In this document: positions 15,322 through 21,152 of the stretch, in pieces
Numbering within the stretch: the stretch's first letter is position 1
Layout of the letters: every line of letters begins with the position of its first letter
Assembly (NCBI GenBank): GCA_900539915.1
Contig: UQDU01000037.1
Coordinates: 1-21,152 of the forward strand
DNA length: 21,152 nucleotides
Direction: 5' to 3'
DNA from: an uncultured Bacteroidales bacterium
Lineage (GTDB): Bacteria > Bacteroidota > Bacteroidia > Bacteroidales > Muribaculaceae
Made by a program: the position numbers and the translations under genes
The notes under the pieces: model-generated
What the model was told of the DNA's origin: nothing
The model's database searches: none
The model's input: the letters and a program-made list of their open reading frames with translations, nothing else

Positions 15322-17151
15322 TCAATCAAAGAATATGGTCTTGTTTTTGACTTTGCGCTTGATTGACGCATTGTCTTTGTCAAGTTTCAACGCCTCTCGC
15401 CAGTATTCGAGGGCTTTGTCGCGGTCACCGTTCATAAAATAGATGTCGCCGGCATGGTCGTATTCTTCGGCGGTCATATCCGCCGGCTCGGTAAGCGACA
15501 ATGCTTTGTCTATGATTTCCTTGGCTTCGGGATAACGTTTCAGTTTGAACAGCACCCAGGCATAGGTGTCAAGCGAGGTAGGTTCGTCGGGGCGTCCCTC
15601 CACGGCTTTCTTGACCATGGTCAGAGCTTCGTCAAGGTCACGGTCCTCGCATGCGAGATAATAGGCGCAATTGTTGAGGGCAGTCCAGTTCTGAGGGTAC
15701 AGTTCTATGGCTTTGCGGTAGTATCCGAAGGCTTTGGCTTTGTCGCCTGAGGCATATTCGATGTCTCCTTTCGCACCGGTTATGGCCGACAGGGTAGCCA
15801 GATCGGTGGAGTCGGTAAGTTCTTCTGACTTGTTGAGCATCTGGAGCGCATCGTTGTAACGCTGCTCCTGCTGGTAAGCTGCCGACAGCATCAGGGGAAA
15901 TTGGCTGTTGGAGGGGTAGTAATGCATGGCCCGGAGGGCGTTGGTTTCTACCCCCTGGGGGTCGTTGGCTTGCATGTTGAGGGATATGAGGGCTGTCCAT
16001 TGCTCCTCATCGGCCGGATCCAGCTCGAGGCTGCGTGCGAGCATGTCGGCGGCTGCTTTGTAGTCGGCCATCGACAGCAGATAGCTTGCATAGAATTTGT
16101 AGGCATCCGGTTCGTGTGGGTGCTCGTCAAGCACTATCTTAAACAGATTGTCAATCTCGGCCTGTCGCTGTGCGAGCCTGTTGACGGCTATTGTATCTGC
16201 CGGGACGCTGTCGACCAACACCGAGTCGGCGAGAATGTCGCCGCTCTGGCTGTTTTCTACTACTGATTTCAGTATCTGTAGCTTGGTGTCAAGATCAAGC
16301 GATGTCTTCTTCAGGGCGTTGACAATCTCGCGTTTGTACGCTTCTGTGTCTCCTTGGCTGTTGTAGAAGTTGGCCAACGAATAGAAGGCATATCCGTCGG
16401 TGGAATCCACCTCACAGGCGTTGCGGTAAAATTCCAGTGCTCCCTCTTTGTCTCCGAGTGCTGTGTGCACGTCACCGGCATAAGAGGAAATCTGGGCCGA
16501 ATGAGGGAACGCGGTCAGGAGCGATTGCAGTTCGTCGTAGATGTGTGCAGTGTCATTGCGTGTCAGGTAGTAGCGTATCTTGGTATTTGACACCTGCAGG
16601 TCTTTGCCGTCCATGACTTCCAGGGAGTCATACAGGGCTATGGCCTTGGCGTTGAGGAGTGTGTCGCGGCTGTTAAGGAGAGCTTCGGCATAACGGTAGG
16701 CTACCTCGGTTCGCTCTGGGTATATGACATGCAGCTGACGCCACACTTCGAGTGCTTCCTCGGGGCGTCCGAGCATCTCGCTTACACGGCCGTAGGTCAC
16801 GCTGCTGTAGAAATCTTCAGGGTGGGCGTGGAAATATCCCTGCATGCGGTCATATCCTCGCGCTATGGCTGCCGAGTCCTTGCCGCTGACCATTATCTGA
16901 TAGAAACCGTAGCTGAAATCCAGCATCTTGTCGTCGGGATTCTCACGCAACGCGCTCTTGAGCAGGTCGAAATATGCGTCGTTGGCATCGAGTGCCTTCT
17001 GATGGCCGGCTTCAAGGAATATATAGTCAGCCTTGCGGCGTGATGCCTCGTCGTCCCACTTGGCCGGTTTTGAGCCGGCGATAGCAGGAAGCACCACTAT
17101 GAGTGTCACAGCCAGAGCAAGGGGCCATAATAGTTGTGTATGTCTTGCCAC
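15322..17151 (-). CDS. Exported tetratricopeptide-repeat protein
   Basis: The 609-residue protein starts with a signal peptide (RHTQLLWPLALAVTLIVVLPAIAG, cleavage near residue 26) and continues as TPR-type helical pairs over nearly its whole length. Clear units include LDANDAYFDLLKSALRENPDD, GRPEEALEVWRQLHVIYPE, GDKEGALEFYRNACEVDSTD, DYKAAADMLARSLELDPAD, GDKAKAFGYYRKAIELYPQN and GDRDKALEYWREALKLDKD. It presumably works as a periplasmic or outer-membrane scaffold. The start is a GTG: the upstream stretch back to an in-frame TAG has no ATG, and the next internal Met lies beyond the signal peptide. It begins 46 bases after dut and ends two bases before the DUF4292 ATG, so the three genes are one operon. 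Confidence 0.85.
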   Translation of the reverse strand: MARHTQLLWPLALAVTLIVVLPAIAGSKPAKWDDEASRRKADYIFLEAGHQKALDANDAYFDLLKSALRENPDDKMLDFSYGFYQIMVSGKDSAAIARGYDRMQGYFHAHPEDFYSSVTYGRVSEMLGRPEEALEVWRQLHVIYPERTEVAYRYAEALLNSRDTLLNAKAIALYDSLEVMDGKDLQVSNTKIRYYLTRNDTAHIYDELQSLLTAFPHSAQISSYAGDVHTALGDKEGALEFYRNACEVDSTDGYAFYSLANFYNSQGDTEAYKREIVNALKKTSLDLDTKLQILKSVVENSQSGDILADSVLVDSVPADTIAVNRLAQRQAEIDNLFKIVLDEHPHEPDAYKFYASYLLSMADYKAAADMLARSLELDPADEEQWTALISLNMQANDPQGVETNALRAMHYYPSNSQFPLMLSAAYQQEQRYNDALQMLNKSEELTDSTDLATLSAITGAKGDIEYASGDKAKAFGYYRKAIELYPQNWTALNNCAYYLACEDRDLDEALTMVKKAVEGRPDEPTSLDTYAWVLFKLKRYPEAKEIIDKALSLTEPADMTAEEYDHAGDIYFMNGDRDKALEYWREALKLDKDNASIKRKVKNKTIFFD

Positions 17152-17197
17152 GTTTATAGCGTTATCGTTGATTTGATTATGAATTGCTCTCCGGGGG

Positions 17198-17641
17198 TCA
17201 GCCTATGCCTGTATGGCCGAAACCGCCGTCGCCACGTTTGGTCCTGTCAAGTTCATCTACAGGTTCCCACTCCACGTGGCTGTATTGGGTGATTACCATC
17301 TGGGCTATGCGTTCGCCGTCATTGACGGTAAATGGCTTGTCGGAAAGATTTATCATTATCACACCTATTTCTCCGCGATAATCGGCGTCTACGGTGCCTG
17401 GGGTGTTGACAAGCGATATGCCGTGCTTGAGGGCGAGTCCGCTACGCGGTCTTATCTGACACTCATGCCCCTGCGGAAGCTGTATCCTGAGGCCTGTAGG
17501 TATCAGGGCGCGCTGGAGTGGCTGTAGCACCACGGGTTCCTCAAGGCATGCATGAATATCCATTCCTGCCGATGAGGGTGTCTCATAAGCAGGAAGTTCG
17601 TGACCTGAACGGTTAATTATTTTAACTTTTATTCTTTCCAT
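17198..17641 (-). CDS. dut: Deoxyuridine 5'-triphosphate nucleotidohydrolase (dUTPase)
   Basis: The 147-residue trimeric-type dUTPase hydrolyses dUTP to dUMP and pyrophosphate, keeping uracil out of DNA and feeding dTMP synthesis. All five motifs are present: AGMDIHA (25-31), RPRSGLA (64-70), GTVDADYRGEIGV (82-94) with the catalytic Asp85, RIAQMVI (111-117), and the C-terminal P-loop-like RGDGGFGHTG (136-145), where His replaces the more usual Ser. I chose the ATG at 17641 (MERIKVKIIN), which gives the family's standard length. Upstream in-frame ATG (17665) and GTG (17683) codons would add an unsupported leader. It heads the dut/TPR/DUF4292 operon. Confidence 0.95.
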   Translation of the reverse strand: MERIKVKIINRSGHELPAYETPSSAGMDIHACLEEPVVLQPLQRALIPTGLRIQLPQGHECQIRPRSGLALKHGISLVNTPGTVDADYRGEIGVIMINLSDKPFTVNDGERIAQMVITQYSHVEWEPVDELDRTKRGDGGFGHTGIG

Positions 17642-17683
17642 CAGATTAATAGTTGAACGTGTCATGGAGTAAACCAAACACAC

Positions 17684-17969
17684 ATTATACGTAATACAAC
17701 AGCTAAAGTAGTGAAAAAGTGGCAGAAAACAGACCCGGCCTATCTTAAAAAAGATTATATGCAGGTAAAAACTGCCATACTATCGCTCAAAACATCAGCA
17801 TAAGCATTGAAAAGCATGGGGTAAAAGGCGTGAAAACTTTGTATTTTTTATTGTAACTGCCATATTTATGTCTATATTTTTAATCTGTATGATGTAATTT
17901 AATGCTTTGATTATTTGTTATTTAAATAAGTATCAAGTATAATTTTATCTATATTTCGTCTATATTTGA
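17684..17969. other. AT-rich intergenic stretch upstream of dut and of candidate sRNA 2
   Basis: I see no ORF with coding character. The sequence becomes very A+T rich from about 17820 on, with many TATATTT/TAATTT runs, as expected for an upstream region of a strong promoter. No full minus-strand TTG-N20-TAnnTTTG promoter for dut was found. Confidence 0.4.
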
Positions 17970-18000
17970 TTGTGCGCTGCATGTCTGCTTTGTAACTTTG
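17970..18000 (+). promoter_or_regulatory. Bacteroidota-type promoter of candidate sRNA 2
   Basis: TTG at 17970-17972 and TAACTTTG at 17993-18000 are exactly 20 bases apart. The downstream bases GCATC after TTT are shared with the sRNA 1 promoter (TTTGCATC in both). The following 160 bases contain no ORF. Confidence 0.7.
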
Positions 18001-18005
18001 CATCG

Positions 18006-18170
18006 TCAAAACAACGACACACAGTCTCATCTATAAAAACTGATGTTTTTAGGTTAATGCAAGAAATAAGAATTGGTAAGAAAGATGTGTTTTTAGATAA
18101 AAACTCTTAGTCGTTACACATACGACACAATAAGGAGCGACATTGTGAAATGTCGCTCCTTATTGTATTT
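18006..18170 (+). ncRNA. Candidate structured RNA 2, about 165 nt
   Basis: The unit is bounded by a consensus promoter and a 16-bp terminator and has no ORF. Visible hairpins are 18034-18051 (TAAAAAC/GTTTTTA, loop TGAT), 18089-18104 (GTTTTT/AAAAAC, loop AGAT) and 18110-18126 (GTCGT/ACGAC, loop TACACAT). The first two can also pair with each other, and AACGAC at 18013-18018 can pair with GTCGTT at 18110-18115 in place of the third hairpin, so alternative folds are available. It could be a free sRNA (6S RNA is one possibility by size) or a leader for the membrane-protein gene at 18288. I cannot assign a family. Confidence 0.5.
18128..18170 (+). terminator. Strong intrinsic terminator of candidate RNA 2
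   Basis: A perfect 16-bp stem, CAATAAGGAGCGACAT (18128-18143) with ATGTCGCTCCTTATTG (18150-18165), carries a TGTGAA loop and is followed by TATTTTG. Confidence 0.85.
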
Positions 18171-18188
18171 TGTTAACGTGGGTGTGCT

Positions 18189-18219
18189 TTGTTTTTGCCC
18201 GTGTGGGGTCGGAACTTTG
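18189..18219 (+). promoter_or_regulatory. Putative promoter of the small membrane protein gene
   Basis: TTG at 18189-18191 and GAACTTTG at 18212-18219 are 20 bases apart; the -7 box differs from TAnnTTTG only at its first base. It lies just past the RNA 2 terminator and would give a leader of about 60 nt before the ATG at 18288. Confidence 0.45.
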
Positions 18220-18287
18220 TGCATACCGTAGGACATCCCTTCGGAGTCAGTCCAATCGAGTATTTTCAAATCAAATCCTATACAGTT

Positions 18288-18686
18288 ATGAATACCATCT
18301 TCATTTTTGCATTAAGCCTGTTGCTGGCTGTAGCCGGCCTCATCATCTCTCTGCGCATAGTTCAATGGTTTGTCACAGCTATATGCGGCATGCTGTCGGC
18401 GGCTATAGACTTTTTTCGTGAAATCAAGGACGCGACAGAAGCTGTGAGCAAGCGTCTATGGTATCTGGCACGTTTTATATGCAAGTTTTCGGCAATGGTG
18501 CGTCTGCGGTTGCGAGCAAGGGTACACGGTATGTTGTGCGTCCTCAGCCCGAGAATCTGCAATGCGCTCACCAAGATTTCATGGATGCTGTCACGCGCAA
18601 GCTATAATGTGTACCTGAAATACCGCCAACACAACCATATGGTCATTCCCGGCACAATGTCTGCCGACTGCCGCATAATCCCCTGA
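18288..18686 (+). CDS. Small basic membrane protein, unrecognised
   Basis: The product has 132 residues. Residues 2-22 (NTIFIFALSLLLAVAGLIISL) form a clear transmembrane helix and about 25-42 (QWFVTAICGMLSAAIDFF) a second hydrophobic stretch. The remainder is Arg/Lys- and Cys-rich (RLRLRARVHGMLCVLSPR) and probably cytoplasmic. I know no family. I chose the ATG at 18288; a longer frame to 18189 would need a TTG codon that overlaps the predicted promoter. The gene stands alone, convergent with the HAD phosphatase 36 bases away. The putative promoter and reasonable third-base composition favour a real gene, but a chance ORF is possible. Confidence 0.5.
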   Translation: MNTIFIFALSLLLAVAGLIISLRIVQWFVTAICGMLSAAIDFFREIKDATEAVSKRLWYLARFICKFSAMVRLRLRARVHGMLCVLSPRICNALTKISWMLSRASYNVYLKYRQHNHMVIPGTMSADCRIIP

Positions 18687-18722
18687 TAATTAATGGATGC
18701 TTGATGTCTCTACTGCTGCTTG

Positions 18723-19565
18723 TCAGCGGTCTGTGTGGGTTCCGCTATAGACCTGCATGATGTCACGGGCCACGGCATCGGCGGTGTTGGGGCCGATGAC
18801 TCTGGTGGCGGCGGCTTTGACTTCAGGGAGGGCGTTGGCTACGGCTACGCTTTCGTCGGCCACGGCCATCATGGGCAGGTCGTTGAGGTTGTCTCCGTAG
18901 ACTATCAGGCGGTCGGCTCCGGTCTGGGATTTGAGAGCCTGGACTGCGGATGCCTTGCTGACTCCGGGGGCAAACAGCTCGAGGATGCCTGTGTCTTCGC
19001 CGAAGATGTCTGTGAAGGCTGAGACAGAGCATATGCGGAGTGCGCGGATTTTGTCGGCGGCGGCAAATATCCTCTCCCGTGGGCCCATGGCGAAGAGCAG
19101 CATGGTGTGTCCGCCTTCGGGCATTGGCCGGTCTATATGAAATTCTTTCAGGCCGCTAACACGCCTTTCGTCCATGAATCTGATGTCATTGTCGCTTAAC
19201 GGCGAGTTGCGGAACACATGTAGCAGCGGATCACCGTCAAAAAACGTATAGACAAACGGCTCTATCCCTTCGCTGCGCATGACTGCGAGCAGCTGGTGGT
19301 CGGCATCGCCGTCAAATGGATGGGTGTTGACATAGGAGCGGTTGTTGCGGTCCCACATCGCTGCGCCTGTCATCACTATGGCCGGCAGAGAGGTATATGT
19401 GTCCTCGAGAAGCGGCTCTACGGTGGCCGGAGTACGGGCGGTGGCTACTGTGATAAGTGCTCCTTGGCGTGAGAGGTCGCTGATGATTTTTGCCGAGGTG
19501 GGGCTGACCTTGCTGTGCTCGTTGAGCAGGGTACCGTCCATGTCGGTTACGAAAAGATGTTTCAT
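18723..19565 (-). CDS. Cof-type HAD-family hydrolase
   Basis: The 280-residue HAD phosphatase carries motif I FVTDMDGTLL (nucleophile Asp8, acid/base Asp10), motif II in VATARTPATV, motif III Lys in GVSKASAVQAL and motif IV VYGDNLNDLPMM. The long insert between motifs II and III is the C2B cap of the Cof group (sugar phosphates, flavin nucleotides and similar). The substrate cannot be deduced. Its ATG overlaps the histidine kinase stop as ATGA (19562-19565), so translation is coupled to the kinase. Confidence 0.9.
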   Translation of the reverse strand: MKHLFVTDMDGTLLNEHSKVSPTSAKIISDLSRQGALITVATARTPATVEPLLEDTYTSLPAIVMTGAAMWDRNNRSYVNTHPFDGDADHQLLAVMRSEGIEPFVYTFFDGDPLLHVFRNSPLSDNDIRFMDERRVSGLKEFHIDRPMPEGGHTMLLFAMGPRERIFAAADKIRALRICSVSAFTDIFGEDTGILELFAPGVSKASAVQALKSQTGADRLIVYGDNLNDLPMMAVADESVAVANALPEVKAAATRVIGPNTADAVARDIMQVYSGTHTDR

Positions 19566-20782
19566 GCGTCAGGGTTTGCTGGTGTGGATGTGAGGGGCAG
19601 CTCGATGGTGAATGTGGTGCCGATGCCGGGTTGAGAGTCGCTGACATAGATACGTCCGCCGTGATACTGCGTTATGATGCGTCGGGCCAGAGTCAGTCCG
19701 AGGCCCCATCCGCGTTTTTTTGTGGAGTAGCCGGGTTTGAATATGTCGCTGCGCTGCTTGCGCGTCATCCCCTTGCCTGTGTCGCTCACGGTGATGACGG
19801 CCTTGTCATACGTGGATTTGACTTCTACGGTGATGGCACCTTGTCCGTCCATGGCGTCTACGGCGTTTTTTATCAGGTTTTCCATCACCCATTCGAGCAG
19901 TGGAGCCGACAGATTGGCCTCAACGGATGATGAAGATGGGGTGAATGTCAGACTTATACGGCGTGAGATGCGGCTCTTCATATAATTGACCGCCTGGCTG
20001 ACCACCCCGTTGAGCTCCATAGGTTCCATGCTGGGGCGGCTGCCTATCTTGGAGAAACGGGATGCGATGGTGGATAGACGGTTGACGTCCTTGTCCATCT
20101 CTCTGACTGTCTCCTTGTCTACTCCCTCGGCTTCAAGCAGTTGCAGCCATGCCATCAATGATGAGATAGGGGTGCCCAGCTGATGGGCGGTCTCCTTGGA
20201 GAGTCCTACCCATAGGCGGTTTTGTTCGGCCTTCTTTGACGCCCGGAGAGCGAAATATATGATGGCAATGAATATCACCATCACGAGTATAAGTATGTAG
20301 GGATAGATGTTGAGGGTCTTAAGCAGCCTTGAATCCTCATAATAGAGGTGCTGCACGTTGCCCTCGGATATGTCTATGTGTATGACATTGGTCGACTGCC
20401 TCAGATGGTCGAGTTTGGCTTGCAGGTAGCGTTTGTTGACATCCGACAGCTCCCATTGGGCCGTGCTGTCGATAGGCTGGGGCAGGGTGAAATTGCGCTG
20501 CATGATTATTGTCCCCTCGTCATCGGTCAGCAGCAGCGGTATCGAGCGGTTGTCCTCGATGATGCTCAGCAGGAACTCCAGATTGGCCGGCGAAGCCCCC
20601 TCCTCGTCATCGGTATTGATGATCTGACGGGTAGCGTTGGCCCATATCTGCATGCGCGCACGTTCCTGTGCGGCAAGTTCATCCACCAGCGTTCCCGAAT
20701 AATACAGAAAGCCACCCACCACTGTCACAGAGATGAGCACAAACAGAATCGGAAACAGCCGCCTCGGCCATGAAAAACCCAT
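19562..20782 (-). CDS. Membrane sensor histidine kinase (orphan)
   Basis: The 406-residue protein has TM1 at about residues 9-29, a periplasmic sensor segment of about 120 residues, and TM2 at about 151-169. The H box is SKETAHQLGTPISS with phospho-acceptor His190. The catalytic domain has an N box NLIKNAVDAM, G1 DTGKGM, F box FKPGYSTKKRG and G2 GWGLGLTLA. No recognisable HAMP or PAS domain is seen between TM2 and the H box. The sensed signal is unknown. No response regulator lies in the window; the coupled partner is a HAD phosphatase. The 5' side is a 296-base gap holding the second palindromic element. Confidence 0.92.
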   Translation of the reverse strand: MGFSWPRRLFPILFVLISVTVVGGFLYYSGTLVDELAAQERARMQIWANATRQIINTDDEEGASPANLEFLLSIIEDNRSIPLLLTDDEGTIIMQRNFTLPQPIDSTAQWELSDVNKRYLQAKLDHLRQSTNVIHIDISEGNVQHLYYEDSRLLKTLNIYPYILILVMVIFIAIIYFALRASKKAEQNRLWVGLSKETAHQLGTPISSLMAWLQLLEAEGVDKETVREMDKDVNRLSTIASRFSKIGSRPSMEPMELNGVVSQAVNYMKSRISRRISLTFTPSSSSVEANLSAPLLEWVMENLIKNAVDAMDGQGAITVEVKSTYDKAVITVSDTGKGMTRKQRSDIFKPGYSTKKRGWGLGLTLARRIITQYHGGRIYVSDSQPGIGTTFTIELPLTSTPANPDA

Positions 20783-20851
20783 AATAAATTATAACGTTAC
20801 ACACCCCTGAATTATTGCGTCAGACCTGCCGCCATCATCCGGGCGACCAGT

Positions 20852-21026
20852 GTGTCAATGTCATTAAATTAGAGAGTCGTTAATGCTTGAATGGTGTTCG
20901 TATGTAGTAGGGACATGCCATGGCATGTCGCCTAAAGTCATGCTAATAAGGGGTGTTGCGTCAGCAGACATGCCATGGCATGTCCCTACCGCGATGGGTG
21001 CATTCCTTAATTTAGTGACATTGACC
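20852..21026. repeat. 175-bp palindromic element sharing modules with the 2395-2720 element
   Basis: Outer inverted arms are 20852-20873 (GTCAATGTCATTAAATTA core) and 21005-21026 (one base different in the core). Inside are two perfect 18-bp palindromes GACATGCCATGGCATGTC (20912-20929 and 20967-20984) within inverted copies of GTAGGGACATGCC (20907-20919; reverse complement 20977-20989). The modules AATGTCACTAAnTTAA and GTAGGGACATGCC are both found in the first element, but there GTAGGGACATGCC is outermost. The element lies upstream of the histidine kinase. Confidence 0.8.
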
Positions 21027-21078
21027 CATGTCATCTCGCTGCTGCGATGGGTGCATCTCTGTGTGTTGCGCAGTGGTG

Positions 21079-21152
21079 TCAGGGGGTGTGGATATTGCGG
21101 ATGAAGTCGGCGGGCTTGATGCGGCTCAAGGGGGTGTGGCGAGTGAGGGGCC
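21079..21152 (-). CDS. C-terminal fragment of an unidentified gene
   Basis: The minus strand is open from the window edge to a TGA at 21081-21079 and encodes PLTRHTPLSRIKPADFIRNI followed by HTP. The composition and codon use look coding, and the orientation matches the downstream histidine kinase. Only 23 residues are visible, so no family can be named, and chance is not excluded. Confidence 0.35.
   Translation of the reverse strand, partial: PLTRHTPLSRIKPADFIRNIHTP

Noticed and set aside
17642..17683. N-terminal extension of dUTPase
   Set aside because: The 14 extra residues lack similarity to the family; the ATG at 17641 gives the standard dUTPase N-terminus and length.

Overview
The window looks like a chromosomal stretch from a gut-type Bacteroidales bacterium, plausibly the Muribaculaceae (an inference from gene content; no 16S is present). 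The evidence is the Bacteroidota promoter grammar (TTG-N20-TAnnTTTG, recovered at several places), the absence of Shine-Dalgarno sites, a lipoprotein with an acidic stretch after its lipobox Cys, a BspA-like protein with a C-terminal secretion-type tail, a serine palmitoyltransferase, and the debranching enzyme / GT4 synthase / GH57 glycogen cluster typical of Bacteroides relatives.

Layout. 1-1479: an AT-rich BspA-like leucine-rich-repeat gene whose 5' part is broken by a frameshift and stops. 1532-2368: a predicted surface lipoprotein. 2395-2720: a 326-bp nested palindromic element filling the gap between convergent genes. 2739-5707 (-): a tightly overlapping three-gene cassette (LegB-like dehydratase, ATP-grasp ligase, NeuB-like synthase) for a nonulosonic-acid-type sugar. 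5788-6924 (-): a dipeptide epimerase with a Tat-like signal. 7175-7298 (+): a promoter plus terminator enclosing about 90 nt without an ORF, a candidate small RNA. 7402-8589 (-): serine palmitoyltransferase. 8915-9478 (+): a pRiA4b ORF-3-like protein. 9579-14221 (-): glycogen operon, with a consensus promoter upstream. 14483-17641 (-): dut, a TPR protein and a DUF4292 lipoprotein. 17970-18170 (+): a second, longer candidate small RNA with several competing hairpins. 18288-18686 (+): a small basic membrane protein that I do not recognise. 18723-20782 (-): an orphan sensor histidine kinase translationally coupled to a Cof-type HAD phosphatase. 20852-21026: a second palindromic element built from the same two sequence modules as the first, in swapped order. 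21079-end (-): the C-terminal end of an unidentified gene.

Functionally, much of the window concerns the cell envelope (nonulosonate sugar, sphingolipid, surface lipoproteins, cell-wall peptide recycling) and glycogen storage. The least explained parts are the two ORF-free transcription units, the modular palindromic elements, the incomplete sugar cassette with its ATP-grasp enzyme, and the GH57 protein in which the expected acid/base Asp is Asn.
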